Source: Flavobacterium limi (GTDB lineage: Bacteria; Bacteroidota; Bacteroidia; Flavobacteriales; Flavobacteriaceae). From it: a stretch of 64,000 bases of DNA. Every line of letters starts with the position of its first letter. Within the stretch, counting starts at the first letter, position 1. Where the stretch lies: assembly GCF_010645075.1 (NCBI RefSeq), contig NZ_JAADZV010000014.1, positions 1-64,000 of the forward strand, given 5' to 3'. The position numbers and the translations under genes were made by a program. This document shows, one piece after another, positions 63,520 through 64,000 of the stretch. The notes beneath the pieces were generated by a model that made no database searches, was not told where the DNA came from, and worked only from the letters and a program-made list of their open reading frames with translations.

Positions 63520-64000
63520 ATGAAAAGTAGTATTCTAAGCATAATAGCAAATCTGGACAAAGTAGGTAAAAAGGTGGTCCGCGCAGGTATCGTGATTGTT
63601 TTTCTATGGATTGGAGGACTCAAATTTTTCAAATATGAAGCGGATGGCATTGTACCCTTTGTGGCAAACAGTCCTTTTATGTCTTTTTTCTACGAAAACC
63701 CTTCTGACTATAAAAATTATACAAATAAAGAAGGTGAACTAATTGCTGAAAACCACCAGTGGCATGTAAACAACAACACCTATAGTTTTTCAAATGGCCT
63801 GGGTATTTTATTGATAGGCATTGCATTTCTGGTTGGAATTCATAATCTGTCACCACTGGCAAGTATGGTTGGCAGTATATTAGTTTTCATACTCACCATA
63901 GGAACTCTTTCATTTTTAATTACCACGCCCGAAAGCTGGGTTCCTCATCTGACAGATCATCAATTTGGTTTCCCTTCTTATCGGGAAGAGGAAGACTTGT
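63520..64000 (+). CDS. DUF417/YkgB-family inner-membrane protein (truncated by window end)
   Basis: 160 codons are open to the window edge from the ATG at 63520. The protein opens with MKSSILSIIANLDKVGKKVV, then has a membrane helix with IVFLWIGGLKFFKYEADGI. Helices at GLGILLIGIAFLVGIHNL and MVGSILVFILTIGTLSFLIT follow. The pattern FLWIGGLKFFKYEADGIVPF is typical of YkgB/RclC-type proteins involved in reactive-chlorine or other stress. It ends SWVPHLTDHQFGFP, near the expected C-terminal part. The AraC-family gene upstream is a common partner for this family. Confidence 0.85.
   Translation, partial: MKSSILSIIANLDKVGKKVVRAGIVIVFLWIGGLKFFKYEADGIVPFVANSPFMSFFYENPSDYKNYTNKEGELIAENHQWHVNNNTYSFSNGLGILLIGIAFLVGIHNLSPLASMVGSILVFILTIGTLSFLITTPESWVPHLTDHQFGFPSYREEEDL

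Noticed and set aside
1..64000. tRNA, rRNA, integrase, transposase or intact CRISPR array
   Set aside because: None was recognised on reading; no tRNA-like cloverleaf, integrase or regularly spaced repeats were seen, though short elements could be missed by eye.

Overview
The window looks like chromosomal DNA of a Flavobacterium-type member of the Bacteroidota. It is AT-rich, has paired SusC/SusD outer-membrane proteins, many secreted lipoproteins, and several promoters of the TTG/TAnnTTTG type. Most of it is devoted to breaking down two complex glycans. No rRNA or tRNA gene and no intact CRISPR array was seen.

Region 1 (about 0.3-10 kb) is a glucuronoxylan module. It holds a GH10 xylanase, a GH67 alpha-glucuronidase, a LacI-type repressor, a GH3/PA14 beta-xylosidase and a transketolase. 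The same 10-bp LacI-like operator lies in front of the GH67 gene and in front of the xylosidase-transketolase pair, so one repressor probably controls both arms. Transketolase would carry pentoses from xylan into central metabolism.

Region 2 (10-25.6 kb) is mixed. It holds a lipoprotein with a cation/proton antiporter, a FAD monooxygenase with an N-terminal DnaJ-like zinc motif, a TetR-controlled RND efflux operon, a divergent SDR/HxlR pair, a secreted DJ-1/PfpI protein and an AraC regulator. It also carries two scars of gene loss. At 14.67-15.49 kb lie the remains of a type II-C CRISPR-Cas locus: the Cas1 N-terminus joined to the Cas2 C-terminus, facing an inverted and frameshifted Cas9 C-terminus. 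At 23.25-23.68 kb a DoxX fragment abuts an outer-membrane-barrel fragment.

Region 3 (25.8-62.4 kb) is a very large N-glycan utilisation locus, almost all on the minus strand. It encodes a PNGase F-like amidase, SusC/SusD, two GH92 mannosidases, two GH29 fucosidases, GH35 galactosidase, GH20 hexosaminidase, a GH3 enzyme, GH18, glycosylasparaginase, a GH130 mannosyl-GlcNAc phosphorylase, an SSS symporter, a sialidase-fold protein with a mutarotase, an M28 peptidase and a NagB/PIG-L fusion. A LytS/LytTR-type kinase-regulator pair lies inside it. Together these would deglycosylate glycoproteins, trim the glycan in the periplasm, import mannosyl-GlcNAc and feed GlcNAc, mannose, fucose and galactose into catabolism. 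Fucosidases plus a possible core xylosidase, without a canonical sialidase, fit plant or invertebrate glycoproteins better than mammalian ones (inference). Two palindromic intergenic repeats interrupt the cluster.

Region 4 (62.5-64 kb) holds an AraC regulator and a truncated DUF417/YkgB-type membrane protein that runs off the end.
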